The notes under the pieces are model-generated. The model searched no databases and was not told where the DNA came from. It saw only the letters and a list, made by a program, of their open reading frames with translations. Shown here one piece after another: positions 35,141-43,929 of a stretch of 64,000 nucleotides of DNA; the first letter of the stretch is position 1; every line of letters begins with the position of its first letter. The DNA comes from an uncultured bacterium (GTDB lineage Bacteria; Bacillota; Clostridia; Lachnospirales; Lachnospiraceae): positions 1-64,000 of the forward strand of contig CAMWUN010000010.1 in assembly GCA_947177425.1 (NCBI GenBank), written 5' to 3'. Both the position numbers and the translations under genes were made by a program.

Positions 35141-37450
35141 ATGTTTGAAAAACTGAAAGAGTATTGCGTCCAGGGCGCAAAGGTGTATTTCACTTATGAA
35201 GGAACCCATGATGCAGGGGTAAGGCCCTGTGTGGAGGTGATTAACGAAAACATTTTTAATGTATTTGTTGACTATGCCGGTACGGGTCATTGTACAAGAG
35301 CCATTGAGGGTGAACTTGGAGAAAGGCTCAATGCCGGAGCAGAAGGGGATTTACAGAAACTGGAAAGTGTGTCACATGAGGAGGCAGGGGTTGTCATTAA
35401 GACAAAGGAAATGACTGCTGTAGTCAGTGACGGTTTCAAGGTTGATTTCTATGACGCTGACGGAAATCTGTTAAGCGCTGCTTATCAGGGAAAAAGGAAA
35501 AGCGGCACAAGGGTAAGCGAGGAGGCTCTTGCCCTGCTTGCAGAGGAAGGCCACGAGGTGTCGGGCGTGGCAAATGACCATAAGATTCAGGAATTAAGAT
35601 GCCTGGATGCCGGGGACTGCATCTATGGACTGGGGGACAAAACCGGATTTTTAAATAAAAGGCACTATGAGTATGAAATGTGGAATACGGATAATCCGGA
35701 TCCCCAGGAGGATAACTTCAAGGCTCTTTATAAAAGTATCCCATTTATGATGGTTCTTGGGGAAAAGGGAGTTTACGGTATTTTCTTTGACAATCATAAC
35801 AGGACATTCTTTGATTTGGGAAAAGAAAACAACGACTATTATATGTTTGGCGCAGAGGCAGGAAATCTGGATTACTATTTTATTGGAGGAAAGAGCCTTA
35901 AGGATGTGATTTCGGGTTATACTTATCTGACAGGCCGCGCTCCCATGCAGCAGATGTGGACGCTTGGCTACCATCAGTCAAGGTGGGGATATGATTCGGA
36001 GGAGGAAATCCGTGGTATTGCCCGTAAGATGAGGGAGCACGGATTGCCCTGCGACTGCATCCATTTTGACATTGACTATATGGATCACTTTAAAGTCTTT
36101 ACATGGAACAAGGAAAGATACAAAGACGGCGCAAAGGTAATCTCAGATTTTAAAGATATGGGAATTAAGGCGGTTACGATTATCGATCCCGGCGTTAAGG
36201 TAGAGAAAGACTATTATGTTTATGAAGAAGGGGTAAAAGAAGGATATTTTGCCAAGACCCCGGATGGTGAAATTTATGTCAATCAGGTGTGGCCGGGGGA
36301 TGCGGTATATCCCGATTTCGGGAATCCCAATGTGCGCAAATGGTGGGGAGAGAAGCAGAAGTTCCTGATAGATATGGGAGTGGCCGGGGTGTGGAATGAC
36401 ATGAACGAACCTGCAAGCTTTAGAGGGCCGCTGCCAGACGATGTGGTATTTACCGATGAAGAGCAAAAATCCTGTCACGCGCAGGTACACAATATTTACG
36501 GTCACAACATGGCAAAGGCCACTTATGAGGGATGGAAAGAACAGACAGGCAGGCGCCCCTTTGTAATTACGAGAGCCTGCTACAGCGGTTCCCAGAAATA
36601 TACCACAGCATGGACAGGGGATAACCACAGCATCTGGGCCCATATCCGCATGGCGATTCCCCAACTCTGCAATCTGGGCATGTCGGGGATGAACTTTGCC
36701 GGTACGGATGTAGGGGGCTTTGGAAGCGACAGCACGCCGGAGTTGTTTGCAAGGTGGATGCAGATAGGATGCTTTTCCCCGTTATTCCGTAACCACTGCG
36801 CGTTGGGATGCAGGATGCAGGAGCCATGGCAGTTCGGGGAGGAAGTCCTTGCCATCAGCAAAAAGTACATCAGTCTGCGCTATGAACTACTCCCCTATAT
36901 CTATGATTTAATGCGGGAAACGGAGCAGACCGGAATTCCCATGGTGCGTCCGCTGGTTCTGGAATATGACAGGGATGAAAACGTCAAAAACAGGAATGAT
37001 GAGTTCATGCTGGGAGACAGGATATTAATTGCGCCGGTAGTAGAACAGGGCGCCAGGGAAAAGCTGGTTTATCTTCCGGAGGGAATCTGGTATGATTACT
37101 GGACTGGCAAGCGCGTGGAGGGAGGCTACTTTTTTGTAAGGGAAGCGCCTCTGGATGTATGTCCCATGTATGTGAAGGCAGGAGCCGTTATCCCCAAATA
37201 TCCCGTGAGAATGTATGTGGGAGAGGACAAGGACGATTGTCTGATTCTGGAAGCCTATCCCGGGGAAGGGACCTATGTCCACTATCAGGACAACGGAGAG
37301 GACTTCGGGTACCGTGAAGGGGCTTACAATGAGTACAGGATGGTAAACCGGGACGGTAAAGTGGATGTGGAAAAGATTCATGATGGATATAAGGAATATG
37401 GAAAAATAGAAATAAAGAAAGCAGGAATCACAGACGCGGAAATGGGGTAA
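35141..37450 (+). CDS. GH31 family alpha-glucosidase
   Basis: The 769-aa enzyme hydrolyses alpha-glucosidic or related bonds. The catalytic nucleophile is the Asp at about residue 420 in VWNDMNEPASF. The acid/base lies in the FAGTDVGGFGSDSTPELFARWMQIG region. The N-terminal beta-sandwich with YGLGDKTGFLNKR, the TLGYHQSRWGYDSEEE segment and the C-terminal beta domains (around IWYDYWTGKRVEGG) are all present. It has no signal peptide, so it acts inside the cell on imported oligosaccharides. An MBL-fold gene follows four bases after the stop. Alpha-xylosidase or sulfoquinovosidase specificity cannot be excluded. Confidence 0.95.
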   Translation: MFEKLKEYCVQGAKVYFTYEGTHDAGVRPCVEVINENIFNVFVDYAGTGHCTRAIEGELGERLNAGAEGDLQKLESVSHEEAGVVIKTKEMTAVVSDGFKVDFYDADGNLLSAAYQGKRKSGTRVSEEALALLAEEGHEVSGVANDHKIQELRCLDAGDCIYGLGDKTGFLNKRHYEYEMWNTDNPDPQEDNFKALYKSIPFMMVLGEKGVYGIFFDNHNRTFFDLGKENNDYYMFGAEAGNLDYYFIGGKSLKDVISGYTYLTGRAPMQQMWTLGYHQSRWGYDSEEEIRGIARKMREHGLPCDCIHFDIDYMDHFKVFTWNKERYKDGAKVISDFKDMGIKAVTIIDPGVKVEKDYYVYEEGVKEGYFAKTPDGEIYVNQVWPGDAVYPDFGNPNVRKWWGEKQKFLIDMGVAGVWNDMNEPASFRGPLPDDVVFTDEEQKSCHAQVHNIYGHNMAKATYEGWKEQTGRRPFVITRACYSGSQKYTTAWTGDNHSIWAHIRMAIPQLCNLGMSGMNFAGTDVGGFGSDSTPELFARWMQIGCFSPLFRNHCALGCRMQEPWQFGEEVLAISKKYISLRYELLPYIYDLMRETEQTGIPMVRPLVLEYDRDENVKNRNDEFMLGDRILIAPVVEQGAREKLVYLPEGIWYDYWTGKRVEGGYFFVREAPLDVCPMYVKAGAVIPKYPVRMYVGEDKDDCLILEAYPGEGTYVHYQDNGEDFGYREGAYNEYRMVNRDGKVDVEKIHDGYKEYGKIEIKKAGITDAEMG

Positions 37451-37453
37451 AGT

Positions 37454-38215
37454 ATGAGCAGGGTGACATATCTGTACCACAGCGGTTTTGCGGTGGAATT
37501 GCAGGAGAGGATGCTTATCTTTGACTACTATGACCCTGACCAGACCGGGGACAGGGTGTATAGCGGCCGTAAAAATGCGCCTGTGGTGCCGGAGGGTAAG
37601 CAGTTAATTATGTTTTTCAGCCATAAGCACCCGGATCATTTCCAGCTATCTGCAGTCAGGTGGGCGGAAAAAGTATCTCCTAATCCCATATACTTTCTGG
37701 GAAATGATATCAGACTCAATGCAAACTATCTGGAAAGGAAGGGACTGTCTGCCCTCATTTTAGAGCGCATGAACCGGATGGCAGCAGGAGGGGGTTATGA
37801 AAGTCCCCGAAAAGACTTTCGGGTTGAGACGCTGCGTTCCACCGACCAGGGAGCCGCCTTTTTGGTGTATACGGAAGGGACAGCCATCTACCACGCAGGT
37901 GATTTAAACGACTGGCGCTGGGAAGGGGAATCAGAGGAATGGAATACCCGGATGGCCCGGGATTACAAAAAAGAAATTGATAAAATTGCCGGAAAACATT
38001 TTGACATGGCATTTGTCCCGCTGGATCCCAGACAGGAAGGCAATTATCACCTTGGCATGGACTATTTTTTACAGAATGTGGATGTGGATAAAGTTTTTCC
38101 TATGCATATGTGGGATGACTATGATGTGATACAAAGATATAAACAGACAGAAACGGGAAGCCTTTTTGCGGAAAAGATTGTAGACGTTTCAGACAAAAAC
38201 AGAGAATTTTCATAA
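37454..38215 (+). CDS. MBL-fold metallohydrolase, UlaG-like
   Basis: The 253-aa protein has a beta-lactamase fold core: YHSGFAVEL near the start, the metal-binding FFSHKHPDHF in place of the HxHxDH consensus, YHAGDLNDW, and a C-terminal HMWDD. The first histidine of the usual motif is present as SHKHPDH, so two metal sites are probable. It lies directly after the GH31 gene with which it is surely co-transcribed. It resembles predicted lactonase or exonuclease relatives; no substrate can be assigned. Confidence 0.85.
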   Translation: MSRVTYLYHSGFAVELQERMLIFDYYDPDQTGDRVYSGRKNAPVVPEGKQLIMFFSHKHPDHFQLSAVRWAEKVSPNPIYFLGNDIRLNANYLERKGLSALILERMNRMAAGGGYESPRKDFRVETLRSTDQGAAFLVYTEGTAIYHAGDLNDWRWEGESEEWNTRMARDYKKEIDKIAGKHFDMAFVPLDPRQEGNYHLGMDYFLQNVDVDKVFPMHMWDDYDVIQRYKQTETGSLFAEKIVDVSDKNREFS

Positions 38216-38284
38216 AAAAATAATTTTTGCACATAATAATCCATGAAAACAATCCGGCTAAGGAACGCCGTCAAGGAGGTTATC

Positions 38285-38641
38285 ATGGATTATTTTAATG
38301 CATTCTGGGTAGGCGGGCTTATCTGTGCGCTGGTTCAGATATTAATGGAAAAAACGAAAATGATGCCCGGGCGCATTATGGTGCTGCTGGTATGCTTAGG
38401 TGCAGTCATAGGCGTTTTCGGGTGGTATCAGCCTTTTGTGGAATTTGCAGGCGCAGGAGCATCGGTGCCCCTGCTGGGATTTGGCAATGTACTGATGAAA
38501 GGCGTAAAGGAAGCGGTAGACCAGGAGGGATTTATGGGGCTGTTTTCCGGCGGCTTTAAGGCGGGGGCCGTGGGAACATCGGCTGCGCTGGTTTTTGGCT
38601 ATCTGGCAAGTCTGATATTCAATCCCAAGATGAAGAAATAA
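38285..38641 (+). CDS. spoVAE: stage V sporulation protein AE
   Basis: The 118-aa membrane protein from the ATG at 38285 (AAGGAGG upstream) has the SpoVAE (SpoVAEB) pattern: FWVGGLICALVQILMEKTKMM, GRIMVLLVCLGAVIG, EFAGAGASVPLLGFGNVL, and a glycine-rich end. It works with SpoVAC and SpoVAD in dipicolinic acid transport. It stands apart from spoVAD by 15.5 kb. A strong terminator follows. Confidence 0.95.
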   Translation: MDYFNAFWVGGLICALVQILMEKTKMMPGRIMVLLVCLGAVIGVFGWYQPFVEFAGAGASVPLLGFGNVLMKGVKEAVDQEGFMGLFSGGFKAGAVGTSAALVFGYLASLIFNPKMKK

Positions 38642-38677
38642 TTTTACAGCCGCCTTTATACGCATGTATACAAAAAA

Positions 38678-38725
38678 GCCGCCTGTCAGTGTAGTTTCCT
38701 ATAAGGAATTACACCAACAGGCGGC
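38678..38725. terminator. bidirectional terminator between spoVAE and the chemoreceptor
   Basis: GCCGCCTGT (38678-38686) pairs with ACAGGCGGC (38717-38725), and an inner stem GTGTA...TACAC extends it. The A-run before it gives the minus-strand gene a T-tail. Confidence 0.9.
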
Positions 38726-38826
38726 AGTTCTTTTGCTATGGAATTTGCTGTATGAAGATTTCTTACAGTTTACTTTAATGGTGTCTGCCATAAGTATTTA
38801 CAATTCCTGAGGCTTATGGCGGAATG

Positions 38827-40848
38827 TCACCTGTGATATTGGAAATTCCCAAGCAGGTCTTTGAGCAGGTCGGCCTGGCTGGACAGTTCTTCCGATGCCG
38901 CCGCGCTTTCCTGGGAAGTTGCAGAGTTGGACTCCACAACGGATGCTATCTGGTTGATGCCCTCTGTGATCTGGGCGGCAGCTTCCGCCTGATTGTCTGA
39001 GGCAGCCGCAATTTCTGTGATAGATTCGTTGACCATCCTTGCATTATCCACAACGGCAAGCAGGGATTCGGCTGTAGACTGGGTCAGCCTGGTTCCTTCC
39101 TCCACCGCCGCAATTGAGTTTTGGATTAAATCTTTTGTGTTTCTGGCAGCTTCCGAACTCTGGTCGGAGAGAATGCCCACCTGTGTGGCAACCACTGCAA
39201 ATCCTTTGCCGGCTTCCCCGGCCCGTGCGGCTTCGATGGATGCATTTAATGCGAGAAGGTTGGTCTGGTCGGCAATTTCCTCAATACTGCTGATAATTTC
39301 AGCAATTTTGTTGGATGACTCCCTGATTTTGACCATGGCATCCGTATTCCGTTTCATCTGCTCATTGCTGTCAATGACCTGATTATTCATGGTGTCAACG
39401 ATGGTTCTTACTTTTTCTGCATTCTGGGCATTGATGCGGATTTTCTCTGAAATATCCGTAATGGTAGCCGTCAACTCTTCGATGGCACTTGCCTGGTCTG
39501 TGGCGCCTTCTGCAAGGGACTGCGCAGCGCCGGCCAGATCCGTGGCTCCCTTCTGGACGCTTTCCGCATTGCTGTCAATGTTTCTCATGGCGTTATTTAA
39601 AGAAGCGACAATCCCCCGGAAGGATTCGCTGATTTGTGCAAAATCTCCCTTATAAGTTTCATCAATGGAGATTTTAAAGTTTCCGGCGGACAGTTCTTCC
39701 AAATGACGGCTGATATCGGCAATTACTGTGTTCAAATCCTGAATCGTCCCGGAAAGGCTGTCCATCAGCAGGGCTGTCTCATCATTTGTCTCCGGTATGG
39801 GTGCAGCGGAATGTAAATCCCCTGCGGCTAAAAGTTTCAGACGTTCAACAGATGTAACAATCGGTTTTGCAACTGCTTTACCTAAACTTATCCCATTTTT
39901 GATTCCGATGAAAGTGAAGATGATGACAGCAGCAACAGTAAAAATCAGGGACAGGAAAAATTTACCCAGAAAATTGTTTCTAACTGCGGCAACGCCGATG
40001 CTCCATCCGTCGGTACCGGGAACCGGGGAGTATGCCACTACCTTCGTCACGCCGCCATAAGAATAGGTGCCGACACCGTCCTGGCCGGCCACCATTTTTT
40101 TACAGATATTGCTGAAATCTTTAAGCTTGGGATCCGTATTTCCCAGGTTAATGCAGTCTTCCACGCCGACAACTTCTGAATTGATGTCTGCGATGGTGAT
40201 TCCCTGTGCATTAATCATGAAAGCAGTACCCCCTTCGCCTACCTGTATGGAACGCATGATATCGTTGAGATACTCGCCGTTTGGCACATAGACAACCACG
40301 CCTACCGGAGTGGTGTGGGGGATGCCGCCCTCCCACAAAGGCGCGGCCACTGCAAAAGATACGGCATTCGTAATATCACTGTATACTGGTGTGGAAATAT
40401 AGGTATTTCCTTTCATACCTTCTTTGAAGTAATCCCTGTCAGACAAATCCTGCCCTGTCAGTACGTCAATGCCGTTACTGTCGAGAAGGAAACCGCCGTC
40501 AAAATTGTGGTCCTTAATTCTCTGGTTCAGGATGTCGCCCTTTTCCTCTGCGGACTTTTCGGGATCCGCAAGCCGGGCAATACTGCCTGTCTCATAAGCA
40601 ACTTTCACGTAGGTGTCTAATGCGGCGGCTACATAATCGGCTGCAATGTTGGAAGCGTCATTGATACTTTCCGAAACCGCACTGATAGAAGAAATATAGT
40701 TTAAGACAGATGTAATGACACCCAGCACAATACAGCTTACGATGATTACCTGTCCGAATCGTCTGGAGATTTTCTTCTCAATACCTATAAACTGCGTATG
40801 ATTACTCCCTGATTTTTTACGTGTGCCATCCCCATTTTCTTTTTGCAT
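38827..40848 (-). CDS. methyl-accepting chemotaxis protein with dCache domain
   Basis: The 673-aa receptor has an N-terminal membrane segment (about residues 33-58), an extracellular dCache-type domain (about 60-290), a second segment (around [20 protein letters not shown]), a HAMP region and a long coiled-coil signalling domain. Typical receptor landmarks are [12 protein letters not shown] and the hairpin tip [31 protein letters not shown]. The ligand region has [23 protein letters not shown]. The start at 40848 has AGGG correctly spaced, unlike the ATG 12 bases upstream. It senses an unknown compound; no chemotaxis kinase genes lie in the window. Confidence 0.95.
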   Translation of the reverse strand: MQKENGDGTRKKSGSNHTQFIGIEKKISRRFGQVIIVSCIVLGVITSVLNYISSISAVSESINDASNIAADYVAAALDTYVKVAYETGSIARLADPEKSAEEKGDILNQRIKDHNFDGGFLLDSNGIDVLTGQDLSDRDYFKEGMKGNTYISTPVYSDITNAVSFAVAAPLWEGGIPHTTPVGVVVYVPNGEYLNDIMRSIQVGEGGTAFMINAQGITIADINSEVVGVEDCINLGNTDPKLKDFSNICKKMVAGQDGVGTYSYGGVTKVVAYSPVPGTDGWSIGVAAVRNNFLGKFFLSLIFTVAAVIIFTFIGIKNGISLGKAVAKPIVTSVERLKLLAAGDLHSAAPIPETNDETALLMDSLSGTIQDLNTVIADISRHLEELSAGNFKISIDETYKGDFAQISESFRGIVASLNNAMRNIDSNAESVQKGATDLAGAAQSLAEGATDQASAIEELTATITDISEKIRINAQNAEKVRTIVDTMNNQVIDSNEQMKRNTDAMVKIRESSNKIAEIISSIEEIADQTNLLALNASIEAARAGEAGKGFAVVATQVGILSDQSSEAARNTKDLIQNSIAAVEEGTRLTQSTAESLLAVVDNARMVNESITEIAAASDNQAEAAAQITEGINQIASVVESNSATSQESAAASEELSSQADLLKDLLGNFQYHR

Positions 40849-41172
40849 AATAACCCTCATTTCTGCGCTGCTGTCAAATTAACGTGTAGTTTTTTGCTGA
40901 AAGAAACTGTGCAGAAATAAATTTATCTTTTGGGGCTTATAAACTTATTTATGAATAGTTCCTGATTTTATGCCGGATGAACATATGTCAGGCAGCGCGC
41001 AGCTTCTGCTCATCCATTAATCTCCTTTCCTGAAAAATATCCCATGGTCGCCTATAAGGAAAAAATAATAAGTTTATTATAACAAATTTGAGTGAGGGTT
41101 TCTACTTTTTTTTTGTATGTGGTATACTATATCCGTGTGAAAAATAAATTACAGAACAGGAAAACAGGTCAT
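40849..41172. promoter_or_regulatory. divergent intergenic region with extended -10 promoter for the aminopeptidase
   Basis: TGGTATACT (41120-41128) is an extended -10 element (TG-n-TATACT) upstream of the aminopeptidase gene, without a strong -35. The rest of the roughly 320 bases is AT-rich with no gene or clear RNA structure. A flagellar-type sigma promoter for the receptor was not convincing. Confidence 0.5.
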
Positions 41173-42978
41173 ATGATACAGGAAAGACTAAGCAGACTTA
41201 GGGAAAATATGCAGAAAGCCGGGATAGACTGGTATCTGATTCCCACATCGGATTATCACGACAGTGAGTATGTCAGTGATTTTTTTATGGTGAGAAAATA
41301 TTTCAGCGGCTTTACCGGCTCGGCAGGGACGCTGGCAGTGGGGCAGGAGGAAGCGGCTCTTTTTACCGACGGAAGGTACTTCATCCAGGCGGAAAAAGAA
41401 CTGGCCGGGACAAAGATACGTCTGATGAAAACAGGGGAGAAAGGCGTTCCCACCCTGAAAGAGTATCTTGGCCTTTCTTTAAAGGAAGGGCAGGTTCTTG
41501 GATTTGACGGGAGAGTAGTCAAAGCGGACGATGCAAAGTCTTATGCAGAAATTGTAAATAAAAAACAGGGAAAGATTGTCTGGGACAGAGACATTGCCGG
41601 GGAAGTCTGGGAAGGACGTCCGGAACTTGTCCATGGTCCGGTTTTTGTACTGGAAGATGTATACAGCGGCGAGGGAGCTTTATCAAAAATTGGACGGGTA
41701 CGGGAAAAGATGAAGGAAGAAGGGGCGGCCATGCATATATTGACTGCTCTGGACGATATTGCCTGGCTCTTAAATCTCAGGGGGGACGATGTAGCATGCT
41801 GCCCGGTAGCTCTGGCATATGCGGTGATTACCATGGAAAAAACGCTTCTTTTTGCCGGAGGGAACACAGGCGGCCTGGAGGTATGGAATTCAAGAGTGCG
41901 GCAATATCTGAAGGAAAATAAGGTGACGCTCCTTCCCTATGATGATTTTTACAGGTTTGTGCCCCAGATTCAGGAGGAAAAAGTACTGCTCTGTGGAGGC
42001 CGTATCAGTTACCGTCTGCTGAAAGAACTGCCGCCTTCCGTCACCCTGATTGACAGGCCAAACCCCACGGCGCTGATGAAAGCGGTGAAGAATCCCACAG
42101 AGATGGAAAACTTAAGGAAAGCCCATTTGAAGGACGGCATTGCCGTCACCCGTTTTATGTACTGGCTGAAAAAGAATGTGGGAAAGATTCCCATGACGGA
42201 GGTCAGTGCGGCGGCCCATCTGGAATCTCTGCGCAGACAGGAAGAACACTTTATCGAGCCAAGTTTCGAGACAATCTGCGCTTATGGAGCAAACGGCGCC
42301 ATCGTCCACTACAGTGCGGCGGCCGGTGCCTGCGCTGAAATCCGCCCGGAAGGGCTTCTCATGGTGGACAGCGGGGGCCATTATCTGGAAGGGACGACGG
42401 ACATTACCAGAACCTTTGTCCTCGGCGGCATCACAAAAGAGATGAAGGAGCACTTTACCTTAGTGCTCCGGGCAATGCTGAATCTGAAAAGCACCAGATT
42501 CCTTCACGGGTGCAGGGGTGTGAACCTGGATATCCGGGCAAGGGAAATTTTCTGGGAGAGAGGGCTGGATTACAAACACGGTACAGGACACGGCGTAGGC
42601 TATCTGCTGAATGTCCATGAGGGGCCCAACAGCTTCCGGTGGAGACTGATGCCGGATTATCAGGATAATGCGGTTCTTGAGGAGGGCATGGTGACTACCG
42701 ACGAACCGGGTATTTATATCGAAGGAAGCCATGGGGTCAGGATAGAAAACGAACTTCTGTGCCGGAAAGGGGAAAGCAATGAAAACGGACAGTTTATGTA
42801 TTTTGAGGATTTAACTTATGTGCCTGTTGACCTTGAGGGCGTGGAAGTCTCTCTTCTTGAGGAAAAAGACAAAGAGAGGCTGAACGCCTACCACAGGGAA
42901 GTGTTTGAAAAGCTGTCGCCTTATTTTGAAGGGGAAGAACTGAACTGGCTTAAGGAAGTCACCAGAGCAGTCACATAA
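41173..42978 (+). CDS. Xaa-Pro aminopeptidase, M24 family
   Basis: The 601-aa cytosolic peptidase removes N-terminal residues before proline. It has two creatinase N-terminal domains (about 1-300) and a pita-bread catalytic domain. The metal ligands appear in LLMVDSGGHYLEGTTDITR (two Asp), HGTGHGVGY (His), ITDEPGIYIEGSHGVRIENE-like (two Glu) segments. The three-domain length matches the long eukaryote-like form rather than E. coli PepP. ATG 41173 is chosen over the in-frame 41092 because the upstream part lacks family features. Confidence 0.93.
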   Translation: MIQERLSRLRENMQKAGIDWYLIPTSDYHDSEYVSDFFMVRKYFSGFTGSAGTLAVGQEEAALFTDGRYFIQAEKELAGTKIRLMKTGEKGVPTLKEYLGLSLKEGQVLGFDGRVVKADDAKSYAEIVNKKQGKIVWDRDIAGEVWEGRPELVHGPVFVLEDVYSGEGALSKIGRVREKMKEEGAAMHILTALDDIAWLLNLRGDDVACCPVALAYAVITMEKTLLFAGGNTGGLEVWNSRVRQYLKENKVTLLPYDDFYRFVPQIQEEKVLLCGGRISYRLLKELPPSVTLIDRPNPTALMKAVKNPTEMENLRKAHLKDGIAVTRFMYWLKKNVGKIPMTEVSAAAHLESLRRQEEHFIEPSFETICAYGANGAIVHYSAAAGACAEIRPEGLLMVDSGGHYLEGTTDITRTFVLGGITKEMKEHFTLVLRAMLNLKSTRFLHGCRGVNLDIRAREIFWERGLDYKHGTGHGVGYLLNVHEGPNSFRWRLMPDYQDNAVLEEGMVTTDEPGIYIEGSHGVRIENELLCRKGESNENGQFMYFEDLTYVPVDLEGVEVSLLEEKDKERLNAYHREVFEKLSPYFEGEELNWLKEVTRAVT

Positions 42979-42998
42979 GGGAAGATGAGTGGAAAAAT

Positions 42999-43808
42999 AT
43001 GATACCTACAGTTAATACAGATAAAAACGGAATTTTAAAAAGAATTACCTGCTTTGCGCTGGATATGGACGGGACGATCTACTTAGGCGACAGGTGGATT
43101 GAGGGCGCAAGGGATTTCCTGCGTGCGGTGGAAGCGGCCGGGAAAAAGTATGTGTTCCTGACCAACAATTCTTCCAAAGACCCACAGAGTTATATAAGGA
43201 AGCTTGGGAAGATGGGGCTGGAAATTAGCAGGGAAAAAATTGTCACATCGGGGATGGCCACGATTGATTATCTTAAAAAGAACTTTCCTGGAAAGAGGGT
43301 TTATCTTTTGGGAAATGAGCTTTTGCAGGAGGAATTTCTGGAGGAGGGGATCGTTCTGGATGATAAAAGCCCGGAAGTGGCGGTGGCGGGGTTTGACACA
43401 TCCCTTACCTACCGGAAAATGTGCATAATCTGCGATTTGGTAAGGGAGGGACTTCCCTATATTTCCACCCACCCGGATTACAACTGTCCTACAGAAACCG
43501 GGTTTATCCCGGATGCGGGGGCCATCCATGCCTTTATCCATGCCTCGGCAGGACGTTACCCGGATCACATTATTGGAAAGCCCAACAGTTATATCATGGA
43601 CTATCTGGCACAGAAAGCCAGTGTGACGAAGGATAAGACAGCTATGGTGGGAGACAGACTGTATACGGATGTGGCGGCAGGGGTGAACAATGGCTATACA
43701 GGGATTCTTGTACTCAGCGGAGAAGCGGGAATGAAGGATGTGGAGGAATCGGAAGTGGTTCCCAGTCTGATATTTTCTTCTGTGAGAGAGATGATTCCCT
43801 TTTTGTAA
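42999..43808 (+). CDS. HAD-IIA family phosphatase
   Basis: The 269-aa protein has motif I FALDMDGTIYLGD with the nucleophile Asp, motif II FLTNNSSK, and the C-terminal MVGDRLYTDVAAGVNNGYTGILVLSGE (motif IV). The IIA cap sits between. This is the NagD/phosphoglycolate phosphatase-like group that acts on small phosphorylated metabolites. The substrate is not known. It is 20 bases after the aminopeptidase gene on the same strand. Confidence 0.93.
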   Translation: MIPTVNTDKNGILKRITCFALDMDGTIYLGDRWIEGARDFLRAVEAAGKKYVFLTNNSSKDPQSYIRKLGKMGLEISREKIVTSGMATIDYLKKNFPGKRVYLLGNELLQEEFLEEGIVLDDKSPEVAVAGFDTSLTYRKMCIICDLVREGLPYISTHPDYNCPTETGFIPDAGAIHAFIHASAGRYPDHIIGKPNSYIMDYLAQKASVTKDKTAMVGDRLYTDVAAGVNNGYTGILVLSGEAGMKDVEESEVVPSLIFSSVREMIPFL

Positions 43809-43929
43809 GGCCGGCACCCTCAATTGGAGAAGCGGCACACCGCCCTGTTGCGGCAGCCGCCCGCCTGCAGCGGGGGATGCCTGCAGAATGGGATTGGCAA
43901 AACACAGTAATTACAAAACAGGAGTGCAT

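Noticed and set aside
43809-43929. In-frame extension of AddB from 43888
   Set aside because: AddB homologues start at the Walker A-like segment, and ACAGGAG precedes the ATG at 43930.
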